DNA from: a virus
Strand: one strand, 5' to 3'
Virus record (IMG/VR): IMGVR_UViG_3300042115_000064
Coordinates: 1 to 41,491 of that record
DNA length: 41,491 bases
Position numbers and translations under genes: made by a program. A model generated the notes under the pieces. That model did not search any database. It saw only the letters and a list, made by a program, of their open reading frames with translations, and was not told where the DNA came from. Shown in pieces: positions 15,983-22,824 of this stretch (positions are counted from its first letter, which is position 1; every line of letters begins with the position of its first letter).

Positions 15983-16351
15983 CTATGCGGCCTCGGAGCG
16001 GGCCTCGCGGGTTGCCTGGATCAACACGTCCAGGCAGAACAGCAAATCTGGGTATTCCTCGCGCTCCACACCGATCAGGTATGCAGCGGCGCGAATTTCT
16101 GTGGCGCTGATGCCGTCGTAGACGGGGGCATGCATGCCGGTGATCCACTGAGGCCTGCAGCGTTGGAACACCGCAACGGCCGTCCAGTTGGAATGCAGGA
16201 CTTCGATTTCCTCTGTCGCGGCTTCCGCGTTGCCCCCGTCGCGCAGGAAGTCCGTCGCACTGACGGCAGAATCGGGTTCATGGTTCCGATCGCTGCCGCC
16301 AGTGCGGGGACCCTTCCCAACTAGCGCCCGCGCGACGGCTTGGAGTTTTTT
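15983..16351 (-). CDS. Tail assembly chaperone GT extension (read by -1 frameshift)
   Basis: This frame has no own start near its beginning and is entered from the upstream chaperone gene by slippage at 16345..16351. It adds 120 residues to give a 232-aa fusion. The extension has a linker (VARALVGKGPRTGG), then a W-containing helical domain (EEIEVLHSNWTAVAVFQRCRPQWITG) and ends REEYPDLLFCLDVLIQATREA. In lambda and many siphophages the gpG-T fusion bridges tape measure and tail tube subunits during tail assembly and leaves the mature tail. The position directly before the tape measure gene and the canonical heptamer make this assignment strong. Confidence 0.85.
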   Translation of the reverse strand, partial: KKLQAVARALVGKGPRTGGSDRNHEPDSAVSATDFLRDGGNAEAATEEIEVLHSNWTAVAVFQRCRPQWITGMHAPVYDGISATEIRAAAYLIGVEREEYPDLLFCLDVLIQATREARSEAA

Positions 16352-16680
16352 ACGCGGACGTCGCCGTAGTGCTCCCAGTAGTCCTGGAGGATGGCGTTCT
16401 GCAGGTAGGTCGACCACGGGCCGGTGTAGACCTCGGCCAGCGCTGCGTCGCCCTCGATCGGATTGCCGTTTTCATCGCCGAGGCCGGACACGGACACCAG
16501 GATCTGGCGCAGGTACTCGGTATCGTGGATTTCGGCGTCAGCCAGGTCTTTCAGCTGTTCCTTGGTCAGGATCTTGACGCCGACTGTGATGGTGCCTTCG
16601 TTGAAGGTGTCCGGGTTGTCGGTCGGCAGCCGCAGCTTCACCGGACGAGAAACAGTGGCGGTCTTCTTGAGTTTCAGCAT
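16321..16680 (-). CDS. Tail assembly chaperone (gpG-like)
   Basis: 119 residues, first gene of late unit 3, with a good ribosome site (AAAGGA, 9 nt spacing). The beta-rich N-terminus (MLKLKKTATVSRPVKLRLPT) is followed by a helical domain (TKEQLKDLADAEIHDTEYLRQILVSVSG) and a W/Y-rich end. The function is inferred from position between the tail tube and tape measure genes. The in-frame A AAA AAC heptamer eight codons before the stop would shunt a fraction of ribosomes into the -1 frame to make the GT fusion. Ribosomes that do not slip stop at 16321..16323. Confidence 0.88.
   Translation of the reverse strand: MLKLKKTATVSRPVKLRLPTDNPDTFNEGTITVGVKILTKEQLKDLADAEIHDTEYLRQILVSVSGLGDENGNPIEGDAALAEVYTGPWSTYLQNAILQDYWEHYGDVRVKNSKPSRGR
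16345..16351 (-). promoter_or_regulatory. Programmed -1 ribosomal frameshift site A AAA AAC
   Basis: In the zero frame the codons read GTA AAA AAC, so the heptamer is A AAA AAC, a classical slippery sequence. Slipping back one base continues with CTC CAA GCC in the frame that stays open to 15983. Downstream sequence is GC-rich and could fold as a stimulator, which I did not model. Confidence 0.88.
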
Positions 16681-16758
16681 GGGGTTGAATCCTTTAGGGA
16701 AGGTTGTTCAATGCCCGTTTGAACGGGACAGGAACACTTTGCCTGCGCGTCTTGCGCG

Positions 16759-16784
16759 ATCGGGATTAACAACCGTTGGTGCAA
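16759..16784 (-). promoter_or_regulatory. Late promoter element, copy C (in front of tail unit)
   Basis: The plus strand reads GATCGGGATTAACAACCG followed by TTGGTGCA. The core has a dyad-like GGGATT-type half and an ACC half. It lies about 80 bp upstream of the chaperone start, directly after the terminator of late unit 2. It matches copies A (30541) and B (21902). It is probably the site of the Mor/C-like activator; the exact -10 is not resolved. Confidence 0.65.
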
Positions 16785-16812
16785 AAAAGAAGCCCCGCAC
16801 GTGGCGGGGCTA
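16785..16812 (-). terminator. Intrinsic terminator after the tail tube gene
   Basis: On the minus strand an 8-bp GC stem (AGCCCCGC / GCGGGGCT) with a 5-nt loop is followed by TCTTTTTTG. It lies 20 bp past the tail tube stop at 16833, so it ends late unit 2 transcription. Late element C follows at once. Confidence 0.88.
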
Positions 16813-16832
16813 ATGGGCAGAGTGTAGCTCGC

Positions 16833-17813
16833 TTACGGGGTGGAATCGCCGAATTCGATGTACAGCTCGTCGCCGCCAGCGTCGCTGGCCACGCACGGGC
16901 CTGACAGCTCCCAGCCGTAGTCGCCGTCAATCTCCACCTCGTTGATGGTGTCGATCTGGCCGCGAATGCCCAGCTCGCTGTACAGCTTGCTCTGTTCGGT
17001 CAGGCGCAGCGAGATGGCCAGCGGCGTTGCCGCATCGCGCAGGGTCCAGGGGTTGAAGTCCGCCAGGGCGGTCTTGGCCAGGCGCAACGTAAAGGTTGGC
17101 GCGCGATCGGTGATGCCCGTTTCCTTGTGCGAGGTGTATTCCTTGGGGGTGATGGTGTTGCCCAGGTCCACCGAGAGCGACTTGGCCCACACCGTCAACG
17201 CCGCGCCACCTGGCAGCACGGTGATTTTGGTCACGGTGTTGTCTGCCCTGGCGACCGTGGGGACCGTGGTCGGCAGGACGATCTCCGGCAGGGCCTCCTC
17301 GGCGATGTTTTCATAGTCGCCCTGGACGCGAACGTTGCCCTTGAAGCGATCGCCGACAGTGATGGCCAGGCTGGTCAGGTTGTGACGGGCCGCCTGCACA
17401 TGCTTCAGGGTGCCGGCGTGCCAGAACTTCGCATCGCTCAGCGCCATGTTGGTGCTGATAGGGTTGTAGCGAGTGGTTTTCTCCGTGGCGTCCTTGACCA
17501 CGGTCATGCCGGCCGGCAGCAGCAGCACACCGCAGTCGGGGTCGCTGTCGGCCGCGCCGCCAGGCGAGGTCGGCGGGTACAGCTCAAACTCGCCCTCAAT
17601 GTAGGCGCGCCGCGCGCCGACAGCGAAAGGCTGGCCGGTCAGGAAGGGGCGGTCGATAGGACGTTCGATCTTGTCGAACTCGGTGCCGCTGGTGCCGTTG
17701 AAGAGCAGGACGCCATTGGTTGCCGGCGCCGGCACGACAGGACTGCCAGCAGCGACGCGCACGGCCAGCGCCAGGCCGCGACGCTTGAAGGGTTCGAGTT
17801 GGGGCTGTGCCAT
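16833..17813 (-). CDS. Major tail tube protein (non-contractile tail), likely
   Basis: 326 residues from the ATG at 17813 (MAQPQLEPFKRR). The sequence is beta-rich: YIEGEFELYPPTS, then TSLAITVGDRFKGNVRVQGDYENIAEEALPEIVLP, then ITDRAPTFTLRLAKTALADFNPWTLRD, then GQIDTINEVEIDGDYGWELSGP. It lies in the slot between gp37 and the tail chaperones, and is followed by a strong terminator. This fits a highly expressed tube subunit. There is no sheath gene, which supports a siphophage tail. I assign it by context and secondary-structure style, with no diagnostic motif. Confidence 0.72.
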   Translation of the reverse strand: MAQPQLEPFKRRGLALAVRVAAGSPVVPAPATNGVLLFNGTSGTEFDKIERPIDRPFLTGQPFAVGARRAYIEGEFELYPPTSPGGAADSDPDCGVLLLPAGMTVVKDATEKTTRYNPISTNMALSDAKFWHAGTLKHVQAARHNLTSLAITVGDRFKGNVRVQGDYENIAEEALPEIVLPTTVPTVARADNTVTKITVLPGGAALTVWAKSLSVDLGNTITPKEYTSHKETGITDRAPTFTLRLAKTALADFNPWTLRDAATPLAISLRLTEQSKLYSELGIRGQIDTINEVEIDGDYGWELSGPCVASDAGGDELYIEFGDSTP

Positions 17814-17817
17814 GGGG

Positions 17818-17994
17818 CTATTCCTCGGTGGGAGACGTGGTGGTGTTGGTCCGCTGGCGCGGAGGCTTCGCCGGGTCGGCGGTGACCTTCGGCGTGACCT
17901 GGGGCGGCGTGGGATTTGCCTTGGCCTCATCGACCAGGACGCCATCGATCACGCGCCAAGCGCCGCCGCTGGTCGGGGTGGGTTTGTTGGTCAT
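17818..17994 (-). CDS. Small tail-module protein (58 aa)
   Basis: The frame runs from an ATG at 17994, overlapping the gp37-like stop by 4 bp (ATGA), to TAG at 17818..17820, just 4 bp before the tail tube start. The protein begins MTNKPTPTSGGAWRVIDGVL and continues as a P/T-rich, probably disordered tail ending TSPTEE. Mu has a small gene (gp38, DUF2635) at this map position, but the sequence is not clearly that family. Coupling on both sides makes it very likely translated. Confidence 0.72.
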   Translation of the reverse strand: MTNKPTPTSGGAWRVIDGVLVDEAKANPTPPQVTPKVTADPAKPPRQRTNTTTSPTEE

Positions 17995-18440
17995 CGGGAT
18001 ACCTGCATGCGGTAGTTGGTGGTAAGCACCTGCTGGCTGACCAGCCAGCCGGCCTTGAAGGCTTCGTCGCGGCCCGCCTGGAAGGAGAGTGCATCGAAGG
18101 CGTCAACCGGGGTCCAGCCGATCAGCGCCTGGCGCACGGCGGGGATCACTTCAGTGTCCATCTGCTGGCGGGCGCCAGTGCCCGCCGCTTCCCCCGCATA
18201 GTTGCGGACGAACAGCACCACGCGAATCGTGACGTCGACGTTCTGAATGTGCGGGCCGCCCGTGGAGTATTTCGAGCGCTGCCCCAGCTCGGCGGCAGTC
18301 ACGAACGCGGCCACGGTCGTCTTGGGCTGCTGCTCCAATGCGGTGCTGAGGTCTGCAGCGCTGCCGACTTCGAGCAGCACCGTGGCCTGCTCCTGGAGAC
18401 GGGCAATGATCGCCCCGACCGGGAAGGGGCCAACCGTCAC
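17991..18440 (-). CDS. Mu gp37-like protein (DUF1834), tail completion/terminator-like
   Basis: 149 residues: MTVGPFPVGAIIARLQEQ at the start, a beta strand set (VDVTIRVVLFVRNYAGE) and ALIGWTPVDAFDALSFQAGRDEAFKAGWLVSQQVL near the end. The alternation of an N-terminal helix with an I/V-rich core and a GW(x)P motif is typical of phage tail terminator and DUF1834/gp37 proteins. It probably caps the tail for joining to the head. It overlaps gp36 upstream and the 58-aa gene downstream by 4 bp each. Confidence 0.8.
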   Translation of the reverse strand: MTVGPFPVGAIIARLQEQATVLLEVGSAADLSTALEQQPKTTVAAFVTAAELGQRSKYSTGGPHIQNVDVTIRVVLFVRNYAGEAAGTGARQQMDTEVIPAVRQALIGWTPVDAFDALSFQAGRDEAFKAGWLVSQQVLTTNYRMQVSR

Positions 18441-18943
18441 GGCCGACCATCCCTGCCGAACACCTTGTTTCCTGGATGGATGAGGAAGTCGCCCAGGCCG
18501 GTGGTGCCGGTGGTCGGGTCGGCGCCTCCCAGGTGGAACTCGCCCTTGGCGATCAGCCGTAGAAAATTCATCGCGTCTCGGTAGTCCCGCACGATAGGGT
18601 CGGTGCGCTCATCTGACATGCGATCACCGTGGAGCTGGTAGCGAACGATGCTCCGGGCCCACGTGGGCAGCATGGTGTCCATCTGCGCCAGGGGCAGCTG
18701 ATAGCGCTTCGCCAGGTATCCGTCGATAAGTGCGCCGGCTTGGGCGATCGCTTCCTGGATTCGCACCACGCACGCGTCGGCGCGGACGATTTCGGCGGGA
18801 TCGAAGGCACTACGATCACCCCCGCGCAGCGTGGCGTCCATCAATGCGGCCGACACGGGACGCTGGTCCTTTGCCGTGGCCACCTGCGCCAGTTCCAGGG
18901 CGCCGGGGATCTCGGCCAGCTGCGTGAGGGTGATGTAGCTCAT
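18437..18943 (-). CDS. Mu gp36-like protein (DUF1320), head-tail connector
   Basis: 168 residues with the family pattern: MSYITLTQLAEIPGALEL start, helix AQAGALIDGYLAKRYQLPLAQM, then PTWARSIVRYQLHGDRMSDERTDPIVRDYRDAMNFLRLIAKGEFHLG. DUF1320 proteins follow the capsid gene in Mu-like phages and are thought to be adaptor or head-completion proteins. The ATG at 18943 follows the FluMu gene stop (18947) by 3 bp. Confidence 0.9.
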   Translation of the reverse strand: MSYITLTQLAEIPGALELAQVATAKDQRPVSAALMDATLRGGDRSAFDPAEIVRADACVVRIQEAIAQAGALIDGYLAKRYQLPLAQMDTMLPTWARSIVRYQLHGDRMSDERTDPIVRDYRDAMNFLRLIAKGEFHLGGADPTTGTTGLGDFLIHPGNKVFGRDGRP

Positions 18944-18946
18944 GGG

Positions 18947-19315
18947 TCAGACGTCCTTGCCCAGGTGCGCCTCGATCTGCGGCACGCGCTCGGCCGGCGC
19001 CAGCGCTTCCCAGGCTGCGGCATCCAGACCGGCCGCTGCCTGCGCCTTGACCTCGGCTTCGCCCCAGGCCTTCTTGCCGCCCGCGTTCTTGGTGGCCGCC
19101 TTCTCGCGAGCGATCGCCGCTTCGTCAGCGCTCGGCTCACCCTTGGCCTTGGTCTCCACGTCCTGGACGATCAGCTCCGGGTCACTCTTGATGGCGTCGA
19201 GCTGGCCTTTCTTCAGGCCGGCCACTTCGATGGTTTCACCCTGGCGGGTGAAGTGGCGGCCTGCGCGCCAACGGCCGCGCTCATGCCTGGATTTCACGAT
19301 GATCTGATTGGCCAT
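18947..19315 (-). CDS. Mu-like FluMu_N domain protein (gp35-type)
   Basis: 122 residues. The N-terminal domain (about 1-52) reads IIVKSRHERGRWRAGRHF...GLKKGQLDAIKSDPELIV, the pattern of the FluMu N-terminal domain found just after the major head gene in Mu-like prophages. A charged linker leads to a C-terminal LEM/HeH-like helix pair (EALAPAERVPQIEAHLGKDV). The role is unknown; a connector or capsid-associated accessory function is assumed from position. Confidence 0.82.
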   Translation of the reverse strand: MANQIIVKSRHERGRWRAGRHFTRQGETIEVAGLKKGQLDAIKSDPELIVQDVETKAKGEPSADEAAIAREKAATKNAGGKKAWGEAEVKAQAAAGLDAAAWEALAPAERVPQIEAHLGKDV

Positions 19316-19347
19316 TGGCCGGTCCTTTCCTTGCTTAGTTGATTGAT

Positions 19348-19374
19348 GGGGCCAGCGCCGCTGGCGCTGGCCCC
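19348..19374 (-). terminator. Strong stem-loop after the major head gene (attenuator-like)
   Basis: A perfect 12-bp stem GGGGCCAGCGCC / GGCGCTGGCCCC with a 3-nt loop lies 12 bp beyond the gpT stop. No T-run follows on the minus strand, so it may stabilise the capsid message or cause partial termination. Confidence 0.6.
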
Positions 19375-19386
19375 GCTCGGATGGCC

Positions 19387-20280
19387 TTACTGAATCCAGG
19401 GCGAGTCGAGGGCCTCGACAACGCCCTTCATCACGTTGTCGGTGCCGGAGATCTGGTTCGCGGTCAGGATCTCCGCCGCCTTGAACTTCAGGTTCGGCGT
19501 GACGACCAGCAGATCCGGGACCAGGCCAAGCGGCCGGCCGTGATCACCGGTACGGCTGGTGAAGGCGGTATAGGCGGCCTGCAGGTTTTCCGCCGTCAGC
19601 GGCTTGTTGCTCGCGTAGCCCATCTGCCAGAAGCCGAAGCCCACGTTGCGGCGGCAATCGGTGCCGTAGCGGAACTCCTTCTTGGTGAACACCGCTTCGT
19701 CGGTTTCGGTGTCCATGGACACGAAGTTCGGGTCCTGGCGGTTCTGGAAGATCAGCGGCTTCAAGGCGCGCTTGGTGCACAGCAGGTACCAGTAGGGGCC
19801 GGTGCCGCCGGAATCGATGTTGCTCTGGGTGACCGTCTTGCCGTCCTTGTCGATGACCGGGTGGTCGGTATCGAAGAAGTTCTGGCCGTCGTAGCACGCC
19901 GTGTTGATGCCGTTCTTCAGCAGCCCAAAGGTCAGTTCATCGGGTTGCGCGCCGACCGCTTCGCCCATGTTCTGCATCATCGGTGTATAGATGCCGACGT
20001 TGTCATCCTGGATGTCGTTCTTGTCGACACCGACCGTCAGCTCGAAGTCCTTGTTCCTGATGGCGTAGCCATGTGCAGCAACCCCGTGGATGACGCGATC
20101 GCCAATCCATTCGCGCATGCCGGGCATCTTGCCCAGCCAGCCGTACTCGTTGGACTTGGTGCTGGACGGCACCACGGTGGCGATACGCTGATAGAGAGAC
20201 GGCGCCTGGCCGAGGCCCTGCTTGAATGCGGCGTTGAACGCTACTTCCAGCGCCTGGAGATTTCCGCGAGTGACTTGCAT
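19387..20280 (-). CDS. Major head subunit, Mu gpT-like
   Basis: 297 residues from the ATG at 20280 (MQVTRGNLQALEVAFNAAFK) with ACAGG upstream; the open frame before it is read-in. Features of the gpT family are visible: ATVVPSSTKSNEYGWLGKMPGMREWIGDRV (about 27-56), KNDIQDDNVGIYTPMMQNMGEA, NTACYDGQNFFDTDHPV and LVPDLLVVTPNLKFKAAEIL. It forms the icosahedral head lattice. A stem-loop directly downstream would favour high relative expression. Confidence 0.95.
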   Translation of the reverse strand: MQVTRGNLQALEVAFNAAFKQGLGQAPSLYQRIATVVPSSTKSNEYGWLGKMPGMREWIGDRVIHGVAAHGYAIRNKDFELTVGVDKNDIQDDNVGIYTPMMQNMGEAVGAQPDELTFGLLKNGINTACYDGQNFFDTDHPVIDKDGKTVTQSNIDSGGTGPYWYLLCTKRALKPLIFQNRQDPNFVSMDTETDEAVFTKKEFRYGTDCRRNVGFGFWQMGYASNKPLTAENLQAAYTAFTSRTGDHGRPLGLVPDLLVVTPNLKFKAAEILTANQISGTDNVMKGVVEALDSPWIQ

Positions 20281-20314
20281 GTGAGTTACCTGTCGAAGTG
20301 TTGGAGAGGCGGGA

Positions 20315-20719
20315 TCAACCGACCAGGACCCAGACGCCAGCGGCGTCCACGTCGATGATCTTTCCGGCGACCTTGCGAGCGGCGCTGTTGTCGGTCTTGG
20401 CCACGGTCTGGTCATCGACCACAAAGGCGTTGGCGCCGATGTCGGCGCGGGTGACCTGGTCGGCCGCAGCACTGTTGGCGAAGTGGAACGCGTGGCCACG
20501 CCAGGCGTCGGCCTGGACAGTGCCATCGCCGAGCCCATCGCTCTGAGCGACGCCAACGGCATCACCCGACCCAGCGGTGCCGGCTGGCACGGCGTTGCCG
20601 TTGGTGGTCAGGAGGGCAATCATCGTGCCAGCCCAGATCTGGGTGCCGGGATTGATGAGGTGGCCAACGCGCTGAGCGTCGCGGCGATTGGTGTTGCGGC
20701 CCTGGGTGGCTGCAGTCAT
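20315..20719 (-). CDS. Capsid decoration/cement protein
   Basis: 134 residues. Starts MTAATQGRNTNRRDAQRVGHL and continues with a small beta fold (AGTMIALLTTNGNAVPAGTAG, GVAQSDGLG, GANAFVVDDQTVAKTDNSAARKVAGKIIDVDAAGVWVLVG). The V/G spacing fits DUF2190-like or lambda gpD-like cement proteins. These trimerise on the capsid surface. It lies between the scaffold/protease and the major head gene, as expected. An AAGGA ribosome site lies 7 nt upstream. Confidence 0.8.
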   Translation of the reverse strand: MTAATQGRNTNRRDAQRVGHLINPGTQIWAGTMIALLTTNGNAVPAGTAGSGDAVGVAQSDGLGDGTVQADAWRGHAFHFANSAAADQVTRADIGANAFVVDDQTVAKTDNSAARKVAGKIIDVDAAGVWVLVG

Positions 20720-20759
20720 GGCAGAGTCCTTATATATAGGCGTGATTGACGCGTTGCCG

Positions 20760-21320
20760 TCAGGCGGACGGCTTGGCGGCGGCGTAGTCCTTCGGGCTGA
20801 TGCCGGTCATCGAGCAGACGGCCAGCTCGCTGGCATCCAGGCCGTGCGCATCCTTGGCTTCGTCACCGCCTGGCTTCCTGCCGTGGGTTTGGGTCTGGCT
20901 GAGTGCGGCGATTGCCGGGGCGCCGGCCAGGTACTTGCTCAGCGCGGCAATGTCGGACTTGCCCAGGTCGGTGGCCCAGTCCTTCAGGGCGGGGAGGATG
21001 CGACCATCGGCCAGACCCTGCTCGACCAATGCGGTGACCTTCTCGTTGGTGCGCTCTGCACTGAGCGCGGCCAACTGGCCACGGATCTCTTCCACCGCGC
21101 TCAGCGGCACGAACTTGGTTGGGTCCGGCTTGGTGGACGCCGCCTTCAGGGCCGAGCAGGCAGCCAGCGCGCCGCCTTCATCAGCACCCAGTTCGGCAGT
21201 CAGGCTTTCCAGCGTGGCCAACTTCGGGCCCAGCTTGCTGCAGGCGGCAATGGCCTGCTCTTCGGTGGTGGTTGCGGGCAGTTTCAGTGCAGCCAGCAAG
21301 GCTACGAGCAAGGGATTCAT
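20760..21320 (-). CDS. Internal scaffold protein (Mu Z-like), in-frame start inside the protease gene
   Basis: An ATG at 21320 inside the protease frame is preceded by CGAGGACC, a good ribosome site with about 8 nt spacing. It would give 186 residues starting MNPLLVALLAALK, with a helical composition rich in A, E, K and L. In Mu and lambda the scaffold is made exactly this way, as the C-terminal part of the protease gene. Supported by analogy and the ribosome site. Confidence 0.65.
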   Translation of the reverse strand: MNPLLVALLAALKLPATTTEEQAIAACSKLGPKLATLESLTAELGADEGGALAACSALKAASTKPDPTKFVPLSAVEEIRGQLAALSAERTNEKVTALVEQGLADGRILPALKDWATDLGKSDIAALSKYLAGAPAIAALSQTQTHGRKPGGDEAKDAHGLDASELAVCSMTGISPKDYAAAKPSA

Positions 21321-21872
21321 CGGGTGGTCCTCGGTGTCGGTGTGGAACGCGAACGTGGCAGCCGCACGCAGGGACAGCGCCTGCATGTCATCGATCGCGG
21401 GGGTGTTGGTGATGGCGGCCATTTCGATCGTCAGCACCTCGCCGGTCTTCTCATCGAAGCGGAAGACCGGCGATACGTAGCGGTACTCCTCGGCGTCGAT
21501 CGCAGCGAGCGCGCGAGCCGTTGGGCGGGCAATAGCCCAGAGGCCGGAACCTTCGCGCCATTGCAGCGCACGCATCCAGGCAGCGGCCGGCGCAGGCTGC
21601 CCGTTGGTTTCCTTGTTGAGGGTCTGATGCTCGTAATCGACAACGAGCGGCTTGTTCTTCGCGTTGAAGCGGGCGATGACGCGTTCAGCCACCGCCGCAT
21701 CGATGTACCAGGCCGGCACAGGCAGTTCGCGGCCATCGTTGGGCCGGAACTCGCCTGCAGGCGTCAGCTGCATTTCGATGGTTCCGTCATCGGCAAGGCT
21801 CAACGGCAGCTTGAAGCTGCACGCGGCGATCGCGACGTTCGAGGGGATAGGGGTCTGGGCTGGTTTGGTCAT
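20760..21872 (-). CDS. Head maturation protease-scaffold (Mu gpI-like)
   Basis: 370 residues, first gene of late unit 2. The protease domain covers about 1-165: PVPAWYIDAAVAERVIARFN, then PLVVDYEHQTLNKETNG (about 75-91, conserved D-Y-E-H), then EEYRYVSPVFRFDEKTGEVL and AAITNTPAIDDM. It cleaves scaffold and capsid proteins during head maturation. The C-terminal half is helical scaffold with its own internal start. The ribosome site before 21872 is poor and late element B is only about 34 bp upstream, so the message may have almost no leader. Confidence 0.92.
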   Translation of the reverse strand: MTKPAQTPIPSNVAIAACSFKLPLSLADDGTIEMQLTPAGEFRPNDGRELPVPAWYIDAAVAERVIARFNAKNKPLVVDYEHQTLNKETNGQPAPAAAWMRALQWREGSGLWAIARPTARALAAIDAEEYRYVSPVFRFDEKTGEVLTIEMAAITNTPAIDDMQALSLRAAATFAFHTDTEDHPMNPLLVALLAALKLPATTTEEQAIAACSKLGPKLATLESLTAELGADEGGALAACSALKAASTKPDPTKFVPLSAVEEIRGQLAALSAERTNEKVTALVEQGLADGRILPALKDWATDLGKSDIAALSKYLAGAPAIAALSQTQTHGRKPGGDEAKDAHGLDASELAVCSMTGISPKDYAAAKPSA

Positions 21873-21901
21873 CCCAGCCAGATTGGCCGGTCGACTGAGC
21901 G

Positions 21902-21927
21902 GATCGGGATTAACATCCGCTAGTGCA
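21902..21927 (-). promoter_or_regulatory. Late promoter element, copy B (in front of head unit)
   Basis: The plus strand reads GATCGGGATTAACATCCGC followed by TAGTGCA. It is nearly identical to copy C and shares the GGGAATAACATCC-type core with copy A. It is 30-55 bp upstream of the protease gene and probably drives late unit 2 with the Mor/C-like activator. Confidence 0.65.
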
Positions 21928-22127
21928 GATGGGGGGCAACAGCCCTCGCGCCATCGAGCCCAAACTGTACACGTTCTGCGAAAAATCGGCCGTTCACCGC
22001 AACGCGACCTTCACTGCCGACCGCAACAGCGTTTGAAAGGCGTTTAAATCGCCCCTGGGCGCCTCGGACGGGGCGGCCTCGGACGGTGGCTGCGCCCAGG
22101 GGGGCTCAGGGGGCCTGCGGGGCCGTT
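21928..22127. other. Intergenic region with large hairpin and tandem 15-bp repeat
   Basis: No gene is supported in these 200 bp between gpG and the protease. An 11-bp stem CCCCTGGGCGC (22052..22062) / GCGCCCAGGGG (22092..22102) encloses two copies of GCCTCGGACGG (22061..22071, 22076..22086). It is a plausible terminator or processing site for late unit 1, but it lacks a T-run. Confidence 0.5.
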
Positions 22128-22679
22128 TTAGGCGGGGGCCAGATTTCCGCCTTCGGCGTCCAATTCCAGCCAGGCAACAGCAAGCTGCTCGATGGCCTCA
22201 GCATCGGCCTCACTGACGCCCAGGAAAGGGCGCGCTGGCAGGCCCGGATGGTTGACCTTTCTAACGAACCCCGGTGACTCCTTCCCGTCCTTGCCGGTGC
22301 GCATCTGCATTCCTGGCCAGAACAGCGCTTTGCCCGGCTTGGCTTGGATGACATACGGGTCTGTGCCCTCCTGGTGCCACCTGGCCTGCTTTGAATCGGC
22401 GCGGATCTCCACCCAATCCACGCCCGATAGGGGATGGATGCCATCCCTGGTGCGGTGCGTCGCGTTCAGCGGCGTGCGGCCAGATCCGTCTGCCAGTGGT
22501 TGCCAGGCGACGCCATCAGGGCCGATGCCCGTGTCGAACCGCGCCTGGGTGCTCTCGGTCAGGTCCTCGCCGATCTGGGCCATCAGGCCACCGAGGTCGG
22601 CGCTGCGGCGGTGCAGTTCGCCGAACCAACGCTCCGCCAGGTCGGCATCTACCTGGAGAATCAGGGGTTCGTCAGCCAT
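22128..22679 (-). CDS. Virion morphogenesis protein (Mu gpG-like)
   Basis: 183 residues with the family pattern: LMAQIGEDLTESTQARFDTGIGPDGVAWQPL (about 32-62), then NATHRTRDGIHPLSGVDWVEIRADSKQARWHQEGTDPYVIQAK, then GLPARPFLGVSEADAEAIEQLAVAWL. The motifs RF..G..PDG..W and ARPFLG are diagnostic of the phage virion morphogenesis/tail completion family. It probably acts in head-to-tail joining. It is the last gene of late unit 1. Confidence 0.92.
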   Translation of the reverse strand: MADEPLILQVDADLAERWFGELHRRSADLGGLMAQIGEDLTESTQARFDTGIGPDGVAWQPLADGSGRTPLNATHRTRDGIHPLSGVDWVEIRADSKQARWHQEGTDPYVIQAKPGKALFWPGMQMRTGKDGKESPGFVRKVNHPGLPARPFLGVSEADAEAIEQLAVAWLELDAEGGNLAPA

Positions 22680-22824
22680 GGTATTCTCCGGCCACGGACC
22701 AGGGACCAGCCGCCCCTGGTGTAGCGGCCCCAGGGCCGCAATCCTTCCACAGGGTGGGCCAGCCCCCGAGGCCCTGCAGGAAGCGCCGCAGAGCGAGCTG
22801 GCGCGTCTGTGAGCAAAGGCTCAT
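22672..22824 (-). CDS. Possible 50-aa protein between gpF and gpG
   Basis: An ATG at 22824 overlaps the gpF-like stop (ATGA). The frame runs through LRRFLQGLGGWPTLWKDCGP and stops at 22672, overlapping the gpG start by 8 bp. Without it there would be a 140-bp gap in an otherwise tightly packed operon. A GGGGAAGG ribosome site lies upstream. The product has no known motif; the evidence is coupling and spacing only. Confidence 0.45.
   Translation of the reverse strand: MSLCSQTRQLALRRFLQGLGGWPTLWKDCGPGAATPGAAGPWSVAGEYHG

Noticed and set aside
22061-22086. Tandem GCCTCGGACGG copies as a CRISPR-like or recombination repeat
   Set aside because: Only two copies inside the loop of a hairpin, with no spacers or associated genes.
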